From the NCBI GenBank assembly GCA_022707725.1, contig JAKJAB010000229.1:1-5990 (forward strand): 5,990 nucleotides of DNA. The letters run 5' to 3'. Positions 1 to 5,590 of this stretch are shown here, piece after piece. The notes beneath the pieces were generated by a model, which made no database searches, was not told the DNA's origin, and worked only from the letters and a program-made list of their open reading frames with translations. This DNA comes from Chloroflexota bacterium (lineage in GTDB: Bacteria; Chloroflexota; Anaerolineae; B4-G1; SLSP01). Numbering within the stretch: position 1 is the first letter of the stretch; the number at the start of each line of letters is the position of its first letter. Position numbers and translations under genes: made by a program.

Positions 1-1913
1 CCTCGAATTTTCACTTGATGGTCGAGGCGTTGCACGAATTCGAGGACGCCGTCTTCCAAGTAGCGGGCCATGTCGCCGGTTTTGTAGAGCCGCGCGCCCG
101 GCTCCGCCGAAAACGGGTCGGCGACGAATTTCTCGGCGGTGAGCTGCGGGCGGTTGAAGTAGCCGCGCGCCAGCCCCACGCCGCCGATGTGGAGTTCGCC
201 GGGGACGTCCACGGGGACGGGCTGCATGGCCGCGTCGAGAACGTGCAGGCGGACGTTGCCGAGCGGTCGCCCGATGGGGACGGTGGGCGAGTCGCCGATT
301 CCGGCGACGGGATAGCACGCTGCCCACACGGTCGATTCGGTGGGGCCGTAGAAGTTCCACAGCGGGACGTTCCACGCCAGCACGTTCTGCGCCAGCGCGC
401 GCGGCAGGGCTTCGCCGCCGCAACAAATCAGGCGCAGCGACAGCGGAGCGACGGCGTCGTAGAGGCCCACCAGGCGCTGCAAGGCCGAGGGCGTCTGGTT
501 GACGACGGTGACGCGCTCGCTGCGCAACAGGTCGAGGAACGCCGTGGGCGACTGCACGGCAGCCTGTGGGACGACGACCAGCCGGCTGCCGCAGAGCAGC
601 GGCGTCCAAAGCTCCCACACCGAAAAGTCGAAGGCATACGAGTGGAAGACCGTCCACACGTCGCCGGCGTCGAAACCGAAGACCGGGCGGGTGGCTTCCA
701 CGAGGTTGATGACGCTCTGGTGCGCGATTTCGACGCCTTTGGGCTGGCCTGTCGAGCCGGAGGTGTAGATGACGTAGGCCAGGTTGTGGCCCTGCGCGCC
801 GCCGTCCAGGTTGGCGTCCGCGTGGGCGGCGATGGCGGGCCAGTCGGCGTCCAGATAGACGAGGCGCGCCTGGGTGCGCGGAAGCGCGCCGGCGAACGCG
901 CGCTCGGTCAGCAGGACGGGCGTCTGCGTGTCGGCGAGCATGAACGCCTGGCGATCGGACGGGTAAGCGGGGTCGATGGGGACGTAAGCGCCACCGGCCT
1001 TGAGGATGCCGAGCATCCCCACGAGCATCGCCGTCGAGCGTGAGACGCACATCGCTACGGGGACTTCCGGGCCGACGCCGAGTATCCGCAGGTAACGGGC
1101 CAGTTGGTTGGCGCGGGCGTTCAATTCGCGGTAGGTGAGGGTTTGCCGGGGTTTTCCCGGTTCGGCGTAGACCACGGCGACGGTGTCGGGCCTCTGCGCG
1201 GCCTGGCGCTCGAAGCGACGATGGATGCACTGTCCGCTGTAGCCGGTGTCGGTCGTGGTGTTGTTCCAGACGACGAGCATCTGCTGGCGTTCGATTTCGG
1301 TCAACATAGGCAGGGCTTTGAGGGGTAGTTCCGGCATAGCGACGAGGCTCTCCAGCAACGTGAGCAGGTGACCGGCCAATCTCGCTATGGCGGTGGCTTC
1401 GAATCGGACGGCGTTGTAATCGATGCGCAGGCGCAGTGCATCGTCAATGGCGAGGATCAGGGGTGTTTCAGTATGCTCGCCGTCGGGGTATGTACCGAAA
1501 ACGAGCAAGCTTTCCAATGCGTGTTGTTCCGGCACAACCTGCTGCTGGGGCGCGGCGGCAAAGTCGGCGTGGAGAGCCGTGAGCCAGGCGCGCGTCGCTT
1601 GTTCTGGCCGGATGGTGGCACGCACGAGGGTAGGTTCGCGGGTGTGGGCGACCAACATCCCGAAAACTACGTCCATCTCACCGCTGTAACGGCTGAGAAG
1701 CAGCGCCCATGCGCCCCGGATGAGTGTTGGGATGTCGAGGTCGTTCTGACGTGCAAAGTCGCGCAGCGCGGCGGCGAGTTCCGGTGTGGGCGCGGTTTCG
1801 TAGCAGGCGCGCGGCATCGCCCCGCCGGAGTGCGGCAAGGGTTTGGCAATCGCCAGCGGCGTCGGCGCCGGGTACTCGCCTGATTTTTGTCGCCAGAGTG
1901 TTTCGTCTGTCAT
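1..1913 (-). CDS. Non-ribosomal peptide synthetase, N-terminal part (half condensation domain + adenylation domain), partial
   Basis: The gene reads open for 637 codons from ATG at 1913 to the window edge. Residues about 215-637 are an AMP-binding adenylation domain, which activates an amino acid as aminoacyl-AMP for loading onto a downstream carrier domain. Visible motifs are A1 LTYREL (259-264), A2 LKAGGAYVPID (304-314), A3 YTSGSTGQPKG (383-393), A4 FDFS (428-431), A5 NFYGPTE (520-526), A6 GELHIGGVGLARGY (572-585) and A7 YKTGD (610-614). The reading ends in A8 (RLDHQVKIR), so the carrier domain lies off-window. Residues 1-205 match only the C-terminal half of a condensation domain: WRQ near the start, LLLSRYSGEMDVVFG at 71-85 and ATAIARLAGHLLTLLE at 173-188. 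The HHxxxDG half, the IGFFVN-type motif and the HQD region are absent. An in-frame TAG lies a few codons upstream, so the start cannot be extended to recover them. The ribosome-binding site is weak (GAG at 1918-1920); TTG at 1922 is a minor alternative start. The domain order suits an initiation module. The product is unknown. Confidence 0.95.
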   Translation of the reverse strand, partial: MTDETLWRQKSGEYPAPTPLAIAKPLPHSGGAMPRACYETAPTPELAAALRDFARQNDLDIPTLIRGAWALLLSRYSGEMDVVFGMLVAHTREPTLVRATIRPEQATRAWLTALHADFAAAPQQQVVPEQHALESLLVFGTYPDGEHTETPLILAIDDALRLRIDYNAVRFEATAIARLAGHLLTLLESLVAMPELPLKALPMLTEIERQQMLVVWNNTTTDTGYSGQCIHRRFERQAAQRPDTVAVVYAEPGKPRQTLTYRELNARANQLARYLRILGVGPEVPVAMCVSRSTAMLVGMLGILKAGGAYVPIDPAYPSDRQAFMLADTQTPVLLTERAFAGALPRTQARLVYLDADWPAIAAHADANLDGGAQGHNLAYVIYTSGSTGQPKGVEIAHQSVINLVEATRPVFGFDAGDVWTVFHSYAFDFSVWELWTPLLCGSRLVVVPQAAVQSPTAFLDLLRSERVTVVNQTPSALQRLVGLYDAVAPLSLRLICCGGEALPRALAQNVLAWNVPLWNFYGPTESTVWAACYPVAGIGDSPTVPIGRPLGNVRLHVLDAAMQPVPVDVPGELHIGGVGLARGYFNRPQLTAEKFVADPFSAEPGARLYKTGDMARYLEDGVLEFVQRLDHQVKIR

Positions 1914-1920
1914 TGCACTC

Positions 1921-1948
1921 AACCATAAACCACTAATCTACACTAATC
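1921..1948. repeat. Degenerate half copy of the intergenic hairpin repeat found at 3609-3674
   Basis: This stretch begins AACC and ends AATCTACACTAATC. The left arm of the hairpin at 3609-3637 begins AACC and carries AATCTTCGCTAATC, which matches at 12 of 14 positions. Only one arm is recognisable here, and the returning arm is not found after 2059. It therefore looks like a decayed or interrupted copy. It sits between the NRPS start codon and the inverted-repeat element, within the predicted NRPS mRNA leader. The relationship rests on about 28 bp, so it is tentative. Confidence 0.45.
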
Positions 1949-2059
1949 GTAACTATTCAGCCTTGAGGTGGGACGCACTTAGCTGAACCAAAAACGGCAA
2001 TTTTTTGCGCTTCCTACTGTCATTGCAGGCGTAAAAGTGCGTCCCACCTGAATAGCTAC
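1949..2059. repeat. 111-bp inverted-repeat element (MITE-like) in the NRPS leader
   Basis: The left end reads GTAACTATTCAG, then five bases CCTTG, then AGGTGGGACGCACTT. The right end reads AAGTGCGTCCCACCT followed by GAATAGCTAC. The inner 15 bases of each arm (1966-1980 and 2035-2049) are perfect inverted repeats. The outer parts also pair with one mismatch, once a short insertion in the left arm is allowed. The interior of about 54 bp has no coding capacity and contains an A/T-rich stretch. GTA at both termini recalls IS66-type ends, but no matching target-site duplication is visible in the flanks (left ACTAATC, right CTACGTT). A MITE or remnant of an IS end is the simplest reading. A dedicated RNA leader hairpin is the alternative, because the element starts at about the predicted transcription start of the NRPS promoter. 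Confidence 0.7.
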
Positions 2060-2067
2060 CTACGTTC

Positions 2068-2095
2068 ATTATACAGGCAGGCAAAGGTTTATCAA
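2068..2095 (-). promoter_or_regulatory. Near-consensus sigma70-type promoter for the NRPS gene
   Basis: On the minus strand a -35 box TTGATA (2095-2090) is followed after 16 bp by a perfect -10 box TATAAT (2073-2068). Transcription would begin near 2061, about 150 nt upstream of the NRPS start codon. The mRNA would begin almost exactly at the edge of the 1949-2059 inverted repeat. A strong promoter here argues that the NRPS is transcribed independently of the permease gene that ends at 2209. The call is based on sequence alone. Confidence 0.65.
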
Positions 2096-2136
2096 GAGAA
2101 AGCAGATGGTAGACAGGGGGAAGGCAAAAGCGGGCG

Positions 2137-2150
2137 CGGTCAGGAGACCG
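2137..2150 (-). terminator. Weak hairpin downstream of the permease gene, possible terminator
   Basis: CGGTC-TCCT-GACCG forms a 5-bp GC-rich stem with a 4-nt loop in the minus-strand transcript, about 60 nt beyond the permease stop. A CTTTT run follows only after several intervening bases, so it is a poor intrinsic terminator. It is reported because the strong NRPS promoter begins shortly afterwards and some transcript end is expected between the two genes. Confidence 0.25.
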
Positions 2151-2208
2151 GGCCGAGTATTGGGAAGACAGCAGCCGGGGAGACGGAAAAAAATCCGTTA
2201 GAATTCGT

Positions 2209-3588
2209 TCAATCCGCTGAGGGCTTCCGCAGCGCCCGTTTGACGATACGTGATATATCGCGCGTGAAGACGGCGCGCAGGTAGTCTCGCGTTCGGCAAT
2301 CGGCTTCGGCGGGGACGCGGGCGTAGAGGAGCGTGGAAACGAGGGTCATCGCCAGCGCCCACGCGAAGAGGACGGTGAAGGCGTGAATCCGCAGGCCGCC
2401 CACGGCTACATCCAGCCCGGCAAGGACGCGCAGCAGCCACCCGGCGAGAAACGGCGCGATTCCACCCGCTAACCCCGATCCCGCGTACCAGAGCGAGGTG
2501 TAGGCCGTGCGCGCTTCCATGGGCACGACGTCGTTGAGGAACCAGCGGAAGCTGCCGATCCCCAATCCCACGCTGATCGCGCCGGACGTGAACGCCAAAG
2601 CCAGACCCAACGCCAGCGTGACTGCGCGTCCCGGCGGCAAGACGAGCCAAACCACCGGCAGCGCGCCCAACGCGCCCAACGTCGCCAGCGTCAGCGGTTT
2701 GCCGCCGTAACGGTCGGCGGCCCAGCCCCAGTACAGGCTCAGCAGCAGCGCGCCGACCGTGCTCGCTACGTCGAACAGGACGATCTGGCCCTCAGGGATG
2801 AGCAACCGCTCGCGGGCGAACAGCGGCAGGAACGGGTAGGCTGCCATCGCCAGCAGCGACGTCATCACGCCGAGCAAGAAGCCGACGAAACGCCGGTCAC
2901 GCATCGCCGCGCGCATCGCCCGCCACGTCTCGTGCGTGGAAGGGACAGGCATAGGACGTTCGGCAGGGATCGCCGTACTGCACAGCACCGAGATGATGCC
3001 GGCCGCGCACGCCACGCCGATCAAGAGTTGGTAACGCCCGTAGCCTGTCCCCCGGCTCAACACCCAACTGGCGATCAGCATCACCAGCGCAGAGGCCAGG
3101 CTGATGATCACGTTGTTCATGCCCCCCACCCGCCCGCGCACCGCGTCGGGGATGAACTCGCGGGACCACGGGTAGTACGCCGTTTCTGCCGTCGCCCGCA
3201 GCATGGCGAAGATAAAGAGGACGACGACCGTGTAAGCGAACAAGGCTGTCGTCCCAAAACGCTCCAACACCCACGGCGCGGCAAGCATCAACAACATCAC
3301 GAACTTGCGCACGCCATAGAAGGTCACGTAAGTACGCTTCAACCCAAAGCGCGTCACTGTCCCGGAGATGAACGGCGCAACCAGACCGCAGAACGGGAAG
3401 AGCGACAGTAAAAAGCCGATGCGCGCCTTATCGAGGCCCAGGTCGGAGAGGAACAGCACGAATACCGACGAACCGAACGTCAGCATGAAAAAGACCGCAT
3501 TCAGGCCGTGGTGCGCGAGAAACCAGCCCAGATAACGCGGCATCGATTGCACCCGCCAACCCGACGAACGCCCGGCAGTATCGCTCAT
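2209..3588 (-). CDS. MFS-family transporter, 12 transmembrane helices
   Basis: This 459-residue integral membrane protein has the hydrophobic pattern of a major facilitator permease. Helices fall at about 22-48, 56-76, 92-108, 113-132, 158-177, 187-205, 236-256, 266-287, 300-317, 321-342, 364-389 and 400-422. A motif-A-like loop after helix 2 reads SGTVTRFGLKRT (75-86), and a cleaner copy after helix 8 reads GWAADRYGGKP (288-298). The segment PWSREFIPDAVRGR (140-153) after helix 4 resembles a conserved loop in several sugar and drug MFS groups. The C-terminal tail (about 430-459) is basic and cytoplasmic. ATG at 3588 is preferred over TTG at 3594 because AGAGGA lies six bases before the ATG, while it would abut the TTG directly. 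The gene lies 100 bp downstream of the GH20 hexosaminidase on the same strand. Uptake of amino-sugar oligosaccharides or muropeptides is therefore a reasonable inference, but the sequence does not fix the substrate or the direction of transport. Confidence 0.9.
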   Translation of the reverse strand: MSDTAGRSSGWRVQSMPRYLGWFLAHHGLNAVFFMLTFGSSVFVLFLSDLGLDKARIGFLLSLFPFCGLVAPFISGTVTRFGLKRTYVTFYGVRKFVMLLMLAAPWVLERFGTTALFAYTVVVLFIFAMLRATAETAYYPWSREFIPDAVRGRVGGMNNVIISLASALVMLIASWVLSRGTGYGRYQLLIGVACAAGIISVLCSTAIPAERPMPVPSTHETWRAMRAAMRDRRFVGFLLGVMTSLLAMAAYPFLPLFARERLLIPEGQIVLFDVASTVGALLLSLYWGWAADRYGGKPLTLATLGALGALPVVWLVLPPGRAVTLALGLALAFTSGAISVGLGIGSFRWFLNDVVPMEARTAYTSLWYAGSGLAGGIAPFLAGWLLRVLAGLDVAVGGLRIHAFTVLFAWALAMTLVSTLLYARVPAEADCRTRDYLRAVFTRDISRIVKRALRKPSAD

Positions 3589-3594
3589 TAACAA

Positions 3595-3600
3595 TCCTCT
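3595..3600 (-). promoter_or_regulatory. Ribosome-binding site that decides the MFS start
   Basis: AGAGGA on the minus strand is separated by six bases (TTGTTA) from ATG at 3588. The in-frame TTG at 3594 would have no spacer, so it is unlikely to be the start. Confidence 0.7.
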
Positions 3601-3608
3601 TTACAACA

Positions 3609-3674
3609 AACCGCGAATCACGCGAATCTTCGCTAATCTTATAAAATTTGCGTAGATTTGCGTGGTTCGCGGTT
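3609..3674. repeat. 66-bp imperfect hairpin repeat between the GH20 and MFS genes
   Basis: Two 29-base arms (3609-3637 and 3646-3674) are inverted copies with 25 of 29 positions matching, separated by the 8-base loop CTTATAAA. The left arm reads in short related units (GCGAATCAC, GCGAATCTT, GCTAATCTT). This pattern is typical of dispersed palindromic repeats in intergenic regions of high-GC environmental genomes. The repeat lies just beyond the GH20 stop and just before the MFS ribosome-binding site, so a transcript running through both genes would carry a long stem here. It could stabilise the upstream message or attenuate the downstream gene. It has no U-tract and is not a classical terminator. 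A related half copy lies at 1921-1948. Confidence 0.8.
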
Positions 3675-3688
3675 CGAAACCTTAAAAG

Positions 3689-5242
3689 TCACTCAAGCGG
3701 ATGATAGTGAACGTTCAGGCCGTCGAGACGTTGCAGGTGGACGGCGAGGCGGGCGAGGAAGTCCGCGTAGTCCCGGCGTTCGGCGGGCGTCCAGACGACT
3801 TCGGCGAGGGCGCACAGACGCGGGAAGGCCATATATTCAGCATGTTCCGGCGCGGCGATGTATTCTGTCCACAGTTGCCCTTGCCCGCCCAGAACGTGGT
3901 GCGCGTAGGCATCGCCAATCCCCTCGCACACCGGCTCAAAGGCGTAAGCGGCTTCCAATGGGATGTAACCGCCAATCGCCAACGGCTCCGCGTCGCGGTC
4001 TGCCGATTGATAGTAATCGAAGTAGGTGTATGTATTGGGCGCCATCACCACATCGTGGCCGGAGGTCGCTGCCGCCACCCCGCCCGCGACGCCGCGCCAC
4101 GACATTACCGTGGCGTTTTCGGCCAGGCCGCCTTCGAGGATCTCATCCCAGCCCAGCAAGCGCCGCCCTTTCGCCGTGAGATAGGCGTCCATGCGGCGGA
4201 TGAAGTAGCTTTGCAGCTCGTCCTCATCGCGCAAGCCAAGCTCCCGGATGCGCGCCTGAGCTGCCGGACTCTCACGCCACTGTTTCTTGGGCGCCTCGTC
4301 TCCGCCAACGTGGATGAATTCGCTGGGGAACAGCTCCAGCACCTCATCCAACACGTCCTGCAAAAAGGCTATCGTGCTCTCCTCGGCGTTGAAGATGTTT
4401 TCGCTGATGCCCCAATACGTGCACACTTCCACCGGCTCGGCGAGGTTGCCCAGCTCCGGGTAAGCCGCAATCGCCGCCTGCGCGTGACCGGGCATTTCGA
4501 TCTCCGGCACGACAGTGACGTGGCGCGCCTGCGCGTAGGCTACCACCTCACGCACGTCGTCCTGCGTGTAGAAACCACCGTGGGGGATGCCGTCGAAGAC
4601 CAACTCGGAATCGTATTGCAAGCGGCCCACCAGCGTCTCCTTGCGCCACGCGCCCACTTCGGTCAACCGGGGATACTTCTTGATCTCGATGCGCCAGCCC
4701 TGATCGTTGGTGAGATGCCAGTGGAAGACGTTGAGTTTGTGCAATGCCAGCAAGTCGATATAACGCAGCACAAAACTCTTGGGCATAAAGTAGCGACACA
4801 CGTCCAACATCGCGCCGCGCCACCGGAAACGGGGAACGTCCTCGACTTCCACGCACGGCAGCGTCCAGGCGACGCCTTCTACCGCTTCAGAGCGGAAAAT
4901 CTCCGGCGGCAGCAGTTGGCGCAGTGATTGCGCCGCGTAGAACAGGCCCGCCGGTTGCGACGCGCGCGCCGTCACTGAGGAAGGCGTCACGGTCAGGTGA
5001 TAACCTTCTACGCCAAGATGTATTAGTCCCTCAGTCAACATCAACGTGATAGCGGGTCGCTCATCCACCGCTGCTACGACCGGCAGCGTATACCCCAACG
5101 CGGGCGCAATCTGCGCCGCAAACAGCGCGGCCACCTCGGCGGCAGGGCCGGAAGCCACCAACACCGTATCAGGCGTCACCACAAACATCCCTTCACCCGG
5201 CTCGACGCGCGAAGGAGCAGGCACAATCGAGATCTTCGACAT
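3689..5242 (-). CDS. GH20 beta-N-acetylhexosaminidase, cytoplasmic
   Basis: The 517-residue product is a family 20 glycoside hydrolase, which releases terminal beta-GlcNAc or GalNAc by substrate-assisted catalysis. A GH20b-type N-terminal domain spans about 3-130. The catalytic barrel follows from WRGAMLDVCR (141-150, with R142 and D147). Further family motifs are FHWHLTNDQGWR (173-184), PEIEMPGH (246-253), HVGGDE (311-316), WDE (365-367), SWRG (381-384), TYTYFDYYQ (404-412) and QLWTEY (456-461). D315-E316 is the expected catalytic pair: Asp orients the substrate acetamido group and Glu is the acid/base. Y407, W458 and E460 match pocket residues known from Streptomyces plicatus hexosaminidase. 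The length is normal and no key residue is missing. There is no signal peptide, so it should act on imported substrates. The start is supported by GGAGG five bases upstream. Its likely partner is the MFS permease gene downstream. Exact specificity (chitobiose, muropeptide or glycan) is not determined. Confidence 0.95.
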   Translation of the reverse strand: MSKISIVPAPSRVEPGEGMFVVTPDTVLVASGPAAEVAALFAAQIAPALGYTLPVVAAVDERPAITLMLTEGLIHLGVEGYHLTVTPSSVTARASQPAGLFYAAQSLRQLLPPEIFRSEAVEGVAWTLPCVEVEDVPRFRWRGAMLDVCRYFMPKSFVLRYIDLLALHKLNVFHWHLTNDQGWRIEIKKYPRLTEVGAWRKETLVGRLQYDSELVFDGIPHGGFYTQDDVREVVAYAQARHVTVVPEIEMPGHAQAAIAAYPELGNLAEPVEVCTYWGISENIFNAEESTIAFLQDVLDEVLELFPSEFIHVGGDEAPKKQWRESPAAQARIRELGLRDEDELQSYFIRRMDAYLTAKGRRLLGWDEILEGGLAENATVMSWRGVAGGVAAATSGHDVVMAPNTYTYFDYYQSADRDAEPLAIGGYIPLEAAYAFEPVCEGIGDAYAHHVLGGQGQLWTEYIAAPEHAEYMAFPRLCALAEVVWTPAERRDYADFLARLAVHLQRLDGLNVHYHPLE

Positions 5243-5247
5243 AGCAA

Positions 5248-5252
5248 CCTCC
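5248..5252 (-). promoter_or_regulatory. Strong ribosome-binding site of the GH20 gene
   Basis: GGAGG on the minus strand lies five bases before ATG at 5242 and fixes that start. No convincing minus-strand -35/-10 pair was found upstream of it. A TATGAT box (read on the minus strand near 5337-5342) lacks a partner. Confidence 0.75.
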
Positions 5253-5293
5253 AGTTATTTTTATCAAAAGCGTGTGATGATTCTCTTTCAAAA

Positions 5294-5307
5294 ATGGCAA
5301 ATGGCAA
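5294..5307. repeat. Tandem 7-mer ATGGCAA x2 beside the ECF promoter
   Basis: Two perfect head-to-tail copies of ATGGCAA end one base before the plus-strand -35 box. Read on the minus strand they lie in the leader or promoter zone of the GH20 gene. They could be half-sites for a regulator of the divergent pair, or a chance tandem duplication. No regulator is assignable. Confidence 0.35.
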
Positions 5308-5308
5308 G

Positions 5309-5336
5309 TTGCGCAATACAGAAACCGTGCTAACAT
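5309..5336 (+). promoter_or_regulatory. Extended -10 promoter for the ECF S-component gene
   Basis: TTGCGC (5309-5314) is followed after 16 bp by TAACAT (5331-5336), preceded by TGC, which makes an extended -10 (TGN-TAACAT). Transcription would start near 5343, just upstream of the structured leader. The -35 box matches only half the consensus, so the extended -10 is the main support. The position fits well with a leader that begins at about 5350 and carries a terminator at 5492-5518. Confidence 0.45.
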
Positions 5337-5354
5337 CATAGCGGAATAACCAAA

Positions 5355-5485
5355 CGACATCTCCGAGTCGGATCACCTAAAAGCAAGGCTCATGGGGTAC
5401 GACCGGTAGGGTACAGCAGGAAACGGCTGCGCCTCCCATCCCTGGAAAGAAGATGCGCCGCAGGGTAGTCGCGTGTGATCACACG
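5355..5485 (+). ncRNA. Structured mRNA leader, candidate riboswitch aptamer (possibly Moco/Tuco-like)
   Basis: The leader contains several self-pairing segments. CAGCAG/CGGCTG (5415-5430) closes a GAAA tetraloop with one A-G mismatch. ATGGG (5392-5396) can pair with CCCAT (5435-5439), enclosing that hairpin. CCCTG (5440-5444) can pair with CAGGG (5461-5465). GATCAC (5371-5376) can pair with GTGATC (5475-5480) to close the whole domain. Unpaired candidate core elements are CTCCGAG (5361-5367), GCGCCTCCC (5430-5438) and GGAAAG (5444-5449). They recall, from memory, the molybdenum-cofactor riboswitch consensus with its GNRA tetraloop. The TPP core (CTGAGA and the ACCTGA helix region), the cobalamin GCCACTG box and the FMN core are all absent. 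That a regulatory RNA is present is fairly well supported by the terminator that follows. The class assignment is tentative. Confidence 0.5.
5472..5485. repeat. Perfect 14-bp palindrome CGTGTGATCACACG
   Basis: Lying between the aptamer-like fold and the terminator, this palindrome can form a 5-bp stem with a GATC loop in RNA, or act as a symmetric protein site in DNA. Its first half also pairs with 5371-5376. It could therefore switch between closing the aptamer and standing alone. The role is inferred. Confidence 0.5.
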
Positions 5486-5491
5486 GCATAC

Positions 5492-5524
5492 AACGGCGTC
5501 CTTTCCCAGGACGCCGTTTCTCTG
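5492..5524 (+). terminator. Intrinsic terminator/attenuator upstream of the ECF gene
   Basis: AACGGCGTCCT (5492-5502) and AGGACGCCGTT (5508-5518) form a perfect 11-bp stem around a TTCCC loop, followed by the pyrimidine-rich TCTCTG. It stands about 70 nt before the start codon, within the transcribed leader, as expected for a conditional terminator. The 5' arm can alternatively pair with GCGCCG at 5455-5460 (CGGCGT at 5494-5499). That offers an antiterminator in which the upstream RNA domain controls read-through. Confidence 0.7.
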
Positions 5525-5590
5525 TTGTGGTAATCAGTAACCAGGAATTGGGAATACCTGATCCTGAATATCACTCTCACAGGGCATTCT

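Noticed and set aside
15..1043. Long plus-strand open frame of 342 codons opposite the NRPS
   Set aside because: The minus strand gives a textbook adenylation domain over the same bases. The plus-strand translation is low-complexity Arg/Gly/Val-rich with no recognisable motif, as expected of the antisense of a high-GC gene.
1949..2059. Complete insertion sequence
   Set aside because: The element is 111 bp with no transposase coding and no visible target-site duplication. At most it is a MITE or IS-end remnant.
2186..2201. Possible terminator ACGGA-T(6)-TCCGT just after the MFS stop
   Set aside because: The stem is only five pairs and the T-run forms the loop rather than following the stem, so it does not have terminator geometry.
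3701..4927. Plus-strand open frame of 408 codons opposite the GH20 gene
   Set aside because: It is the antisense shadow of a complete GH20 gene with all catalytic motifs, and it has no domain of its own.
5474..5483. CRP/FNR-like operator TGTGATCACA
   Set aside because: The half-sites resemble CRP, but the six-base spacer is missing. The site lies far downstream of the predicted start and fits better as an RNA hairpin.
5461..5520. T-box leader suggested by AGGGTAG...CGCG before a GGCGTCC/GGACGCC terminator
   Set aside because: The T-box bulge consensus AGGGTGGNACCGCG is matched only loosely, no specifier stem was identifiable, and the downstream gene is not a tRNA-synthetase or amino-acid gene.
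5343..5590. TPP riboswitch upstream of the YkoE-like gene
   Set aside because: It was expected from the family, but the CTGAGA segment and the second conserved helix region are not present. Cobalamin and FMN cores were also looked for and not seen.
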